From Saprospiraceae bacterium (GTDB lineage: Bacteria; Bacteroidota; Bacteroidia; Chitinophagales; Saprospiraceae): DNA of 7,645 nt. This document shows, in pieces, positions 5,512-7,645 of the stretch (positions are counted from its first letter, which is position 1; each line of letters opens with the position of its first letter). The stretch spans positions 1 through 7,645 of the forward strand of contig JALZVN010000069.1 in NCBI GenBank assembly GCA_023299965.1. Reading direction: 5' to 3'. Below the pieces are notes generated by a model. That model searched no databases and was not told the DNA's origin. It was given only the letters and a program-made list of their open reading frames with translations. The translations under genes and the position numbers were made by a program.

Positions 5512-7245
5512 TTACTGCTTTACGAATCTGACGCTTTGCAAGGCTTCTAAAGCATTATTATTACCAAGACTTCTCGCACGTATCATATACAAGCCACTAG
5601 GCAAATTATCAAACTGGTAGCTTACTTGATTCTGATTGATTGAATTAATATCTCTAGCAATAGTCTGAATAAGCGCTCCTTTCGCATCCACTATGTCTAA
5701 CGTAATCCCTTTATAGTTTTCGTTTTCAAGAGAAATGACAATATGGCTAGTTGCAGGATTAGGAGAGATATTTATTAGGTCAGTAACCACTGGAGTATCG
5801 CCCAACAAACTACTCACCACAACTTCAGTATCTGTATCATAATCTGGTCCTGAGTTTTCTTCTGTTGCCAGTGGAGATATAGTGATATTATGTGGAAACT
5901 CATTACACCCAAGATCTCTCTCTGAAATATTAGCTGGTCTTGCTTGTCCCATCAAATCAAATAAAACATCCTCGTCGATATCCGCTACTCCTTCAAAATT
6001 TGGGATTGGCTTATACCCAGATTGTGCAGCATCTATGGCAGGACTTCCCTCTGTCAAACCAAAAAATCCCGCTGCATTCATTTCCATGGAGACATCCATC
6101 ATTGTCAAACCTGATGATGGCAAAGAGATTCCCAAATCACCACTTGCTATATTGCCAATCCATGTCTCGTCACCCGTTTCCTCCTCAAACAAATCATCAT
6201 CTGGATCAGCAAAAATATTATTGGCGATAGTGACATTTGTAGGCTTGTTGTTACCGTCTCCACCAAGTATAAATTCAGAACAATCTACTATCGTATTGAA
6301 AGCAATGTTCACATTGTCCAATGGATCAGAAGATTCGTTTTGCAAAAAGATAGCACGATCATCCAACTCATAAAAGTAGTTATTGTAGATATAATGATCT
6401 TGTCCTTCTCTTACACGTACACCTCCTTTACCATTCAAGAAGAAATTACCATAGACTACATTTTCAGAACCATGTCTCAAAACCAGCTCAGCTTTAGTAT
6501 TATTTTCAAATGTATTAAAACGATAAATATTTTGACGTGCCTTGCTAGAAATTAACTCGCCATCACCATCACAACTCGTAAAGTAGCAATACTCTACCAC
6601 AGATCTACTGTTTAGATTTGCTTGTGAGCTTACTCCGATACGTATTGGTTCAATTCCATCATCGTTCCCTCCTCCTGCAAAATTTTTAAAAGAACAAAAA
6701 CGAATTCTATGAAAGCCTGGTTCGTTTCCTACCAATATAGACAGGATGTTTTGGTCATCAAGATTTAATCTATTCTCAAAATTGCAGTGTGTCACATCTA
6801 CATGACGACTCTCTTCTCTGATTCTTAAATATTTATAAGATCTGTACGCATTGATATTTATTTGCTCAACGATCAGATTACTACCACGAATGGTGATTAC
6901 ATCATCATCACCTACGTCGCCATTTAAGTATTGAAATCCTTGAAATACAACACGGTCACTTTTGATTTCGACTTTCGAAGCACCCGTAAAAATAACTTGA
7001 CCAAGTTCTTCAGCTAGAATAAATAAATCGTCCTCATCGATCTCCATATCGATATTAGTATAGGTACCATTTCGCCAGATCAAACTATCCCCAGCAGAGG
7101 CATCATTTTGGGCACTATTGAACTCAGACTCAGAAGTAATATAGAACACTTCTGCTTGTAGAGCAGTGGCAAATAAAATCGTCAGAAATAAAATTGGAAA
7201 AATATGGGAGAACTTCTTCAAAACATTAGGGAATTTACCGAGCAT
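5512..7245 (-). CDS. Secreted polysaccharide lyase family 6 (alginate lyase / chondroitinase B type) with T9SS sorting domain
   Basis: The 577-residue enzyme has a long signal peptide (basic residues to 11, hydrophobic core about 15-28, cleavage near LQA 29-31). Residues about 33-445 form a PL6 right-handed beta-helix. Key parts are GIEPIRIG (197-204), CDGDGELISSK (225-235), LVLRHG (254-259), GGVRVREGQDH (274-284) and YNNYF (287-291). Lys235 and Arg257 match the catalytic base and acid of chondroitinase B (Lys250, Arg271) in context and near-identical spacing. Asp228 and Glu230 align with its Ca ligands Glu243 and Glu245, the first a conservative change. The family cleaves uronate polysaccharides by beta-elimination; in marine Bacteroidota alginate is the usual substrate, but alginate and dermatan sulfate cannot be told apart here. 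An acidic linker (about 460-487) leads to a type A T9SS sorting domain (about 490-577, starting INISPNPATS, ending RFVKQ), which implies export across the outer membrane and surface attachment or release. No SusC/D or other PL gene adjoins it. Confidence 0.9.
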   Translation of the reverse strand: MLGKFPNVLKKFSHIFPILFLTILFATALQAEVFYITSESEFNSAQNDASAGDSLIWRNGTYTNIDMEIDEDDLFILAEELGQVIFTGASKVEIKSDRVVFQGFQYLNGDVGDDDVITIRGSNLIVEQININAYRSYKYLRIREESRHVDVTHCNFENRLNLDDQNILSILVGNEPGFHRIRFCSFKNFAGGGNDDGIEPIRIGVSSQANLNSRSVVEYCYFTSCDGDGELISSKARQNIYRFNTFENNTKAELVLRHGSENVVYGNFFLNGKGGVRVREGQDHYIYNNYFYELDDRAIFLQNESSDPLDNVNIAFNTIVDCSEFILGGDGNNKPTNVTIANNIFADPDDDLFEEETGDETWIGNIASGDLGISLPSSGLTMMDVSMEMNAAGFFGLTEGSPAIDAAQSGYKPIPNFEGVADIDEDVLFDLMGQARPANISERDLGCNEFPHNITISPLATEENSGPDYDTDTEVVVSSLLGDTPVVTDLINISPNPATSHIVISLENENYKGITLDIVDAKGALIQTIARDINSINQNQVSYQFDNLPSGLYMIRARSLGNNNALEALQSVRFVKQ

Positions 7246-7286
7246 ATCATCTTAAAATAGGCTCAAATTAAAAAAAACGTATTTGA

Positions 7287-7294
7287 CAAAAATA
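7287..7294 (-). promoter_or_regulatory. Possible -7 promoter element of the PL6 gene
   Basis: On the minus strand this reads TATTTTTG, an exact match to the Bacteroidota -7 consensus TAnnTTTG, about 42 bases before the PL6 start codon. A TTTG at the usual -33 spacing is not clearly present, so this is a tentative call in a T-rich region where chance matches are common. Confidence 0.3.
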
Positions 7295-7350
7295 AGGCAA
7301 ACTTTATGCTGCTTTTTATTTTTCATCCAAAATTACTTATAAATTTAGCT

Positions 7351-7371
7351 ATTAGTCATTTTACGACTAAT
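7351..7371. promoter_or_regulatory. Perfect 7 bp inverted repeat upstream of PL6 gene
   Basis: ATTAGTC (7351-7357) and GACTAAT (7365-7371) form a perfect inverted repeat around ATTTTAC. It lies 7 bp after the stop of the DUF5655 gene and about 60 bp upstream of the proposed PL6 -7 element. It could be a dimeric regulator's operator for PL6 or a weak hairpin at the end of the upstream message; there is no clean U-run after it. Confidence 0.35.
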
Positions 7372-7378
7372 TTACCTC

Positions 7379-7645
7379 CTAGACAGTTTTCTCAAACGCC
7401 TCTTTTATCCATTTCTTCAACTCAGCGTTCACCTCTTTTTCATCTGTCAACCTAACACGATGCGTACACATTGTACCAAAGGGACCTGAGTTCTCTAGCC
7501 TCTTGGTAGTAGGTTTATCTTTCAATTTAAATCCCAAATCAATTCTTGTTTTGGTAGCTGGCTTGATGAGGATGAACTGTCTTTTGCGAATGATGCTGAC
7601 ACTCGCCTTCTTAGGCGTAACGGTAACATCTTTCCCTAAAGTATT
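7379..7645 (-). CDS. DUF5655-domain protein, C-terminal part only
   Basis: Reading in from the window edge, 88 residues precede a TAG stop at 7379-7381; the N-terminus is outside the window. The segment resembles the DUF5655 domain: LGKDVTVTPKKASVSIIR, then QFILIKPATKTRIDLGFKLK, a variable RLENSGPFGTMCTHRVRL, and a C-terminal amphipathic helix (EVNAELKKWIKEAFEKTV). In many relatives this domain follows a DUF4287 domain in a protein of about 180-200 residues. Its biochemical function is not known to me; members are small, basic, cytoplasmic proteins often found as single genes. It points the same way as the PL6 gene 133 bp downstream. The inverted repeat and a possible promoter between them suggest separate transcription, though read-through is possible. 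The family call rests on motif memory. Confidence 0.75.
   Translation of the reverse strand, partial: NTLGKDVTVTPKKASVSIIRKRQFILIKPATKTRIDLGFKLKDKPTTKRLENSGPFGTMCTHRVRLTDEKEVNAELKKWIKEAFEKTV

Noticed and set aside
5882..6373. 163-residue open frame on the plus strand
   Set aside because: It lies antisense inside the well-supported PL6 gene, has low-complexity Ser/Pro/Ile-rich sequence and no recognisable domain.
7375..7380. Perfect AGGAGG on the minus strand overlapping the DUF5655 stop
   Set aside because: The next ATG is 15 bases away and followed by only three codons before TAA, so no gene is served by it; most likely chance.

Overview
The window looks like chromosomal DNA of a member of the Bacteroidota, probably an environmental or marine Flavobacteriia, Cytophagia or Saprospiria relative. 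Three things point there: an AT-rich composition with hardly any Shine-Dalgarno sequences, a secreted enzyme ending in a type IX secretion (T9SS) C-terminal sorting domain, and protein families (a FemAB-like acyltransferase and a small Omp85 protein) in forms typical of that phylum. I see no insertion sequence, phage gene, CRISPR array, tRNA or rRNA.

Layout from left to right. Positions 1-824 (minus) hold the first 274 residues of an exported protein with an SH3-like domain and a Ca-binding, FG-GAP-like loop; its C-terminus lies outside the window. After a 128 bp divergent intergenic region comes a FemAB/GNAT-like acyltransferase (953-1852, plus). It converges on a two-POTRA Omp85 (BamA/TamA-type) outer-membrane protein (1870-3627, minus). 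The Omp85 gene is divergent from hemW (3643-4764, plus), and only about 15 bp separate the two start codons. Downstream of hemW is a non-coding stretch of about 360 bp dominated by a structured element (4784-4955). It resembles a dispersed intergenic repeat family of Bacteroidota, with a closing stem, a short hairpin and a long imperfect hairpin. A small two-helix membrane protein follows (5127-5306, plus), then a symmetrical A/T-flanked hairpin that can terminate transcription in both directions. A secreted polysaccharide lyase family 6 enzyme with a T9SS sorting domain is encoded at 5512-7245 (minus). The window ends with the C-terminal part of a DUF5655-type protein (7379-7645, minus).

The genes do not form one pathway. 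They are mostly single transcription units in alternating orientation: cell-envelope functions (acyltransferase, Omp85), haem trafficking (HemW) and extracellular degradation of uronate polysaccharides (PL6). The PL6 gene has no SusC/SusD, transporter or other carbohydrate-active gene beside it within this window. The least explained part is the structured element after hemW. No obvious new defence or mobile system is visible.
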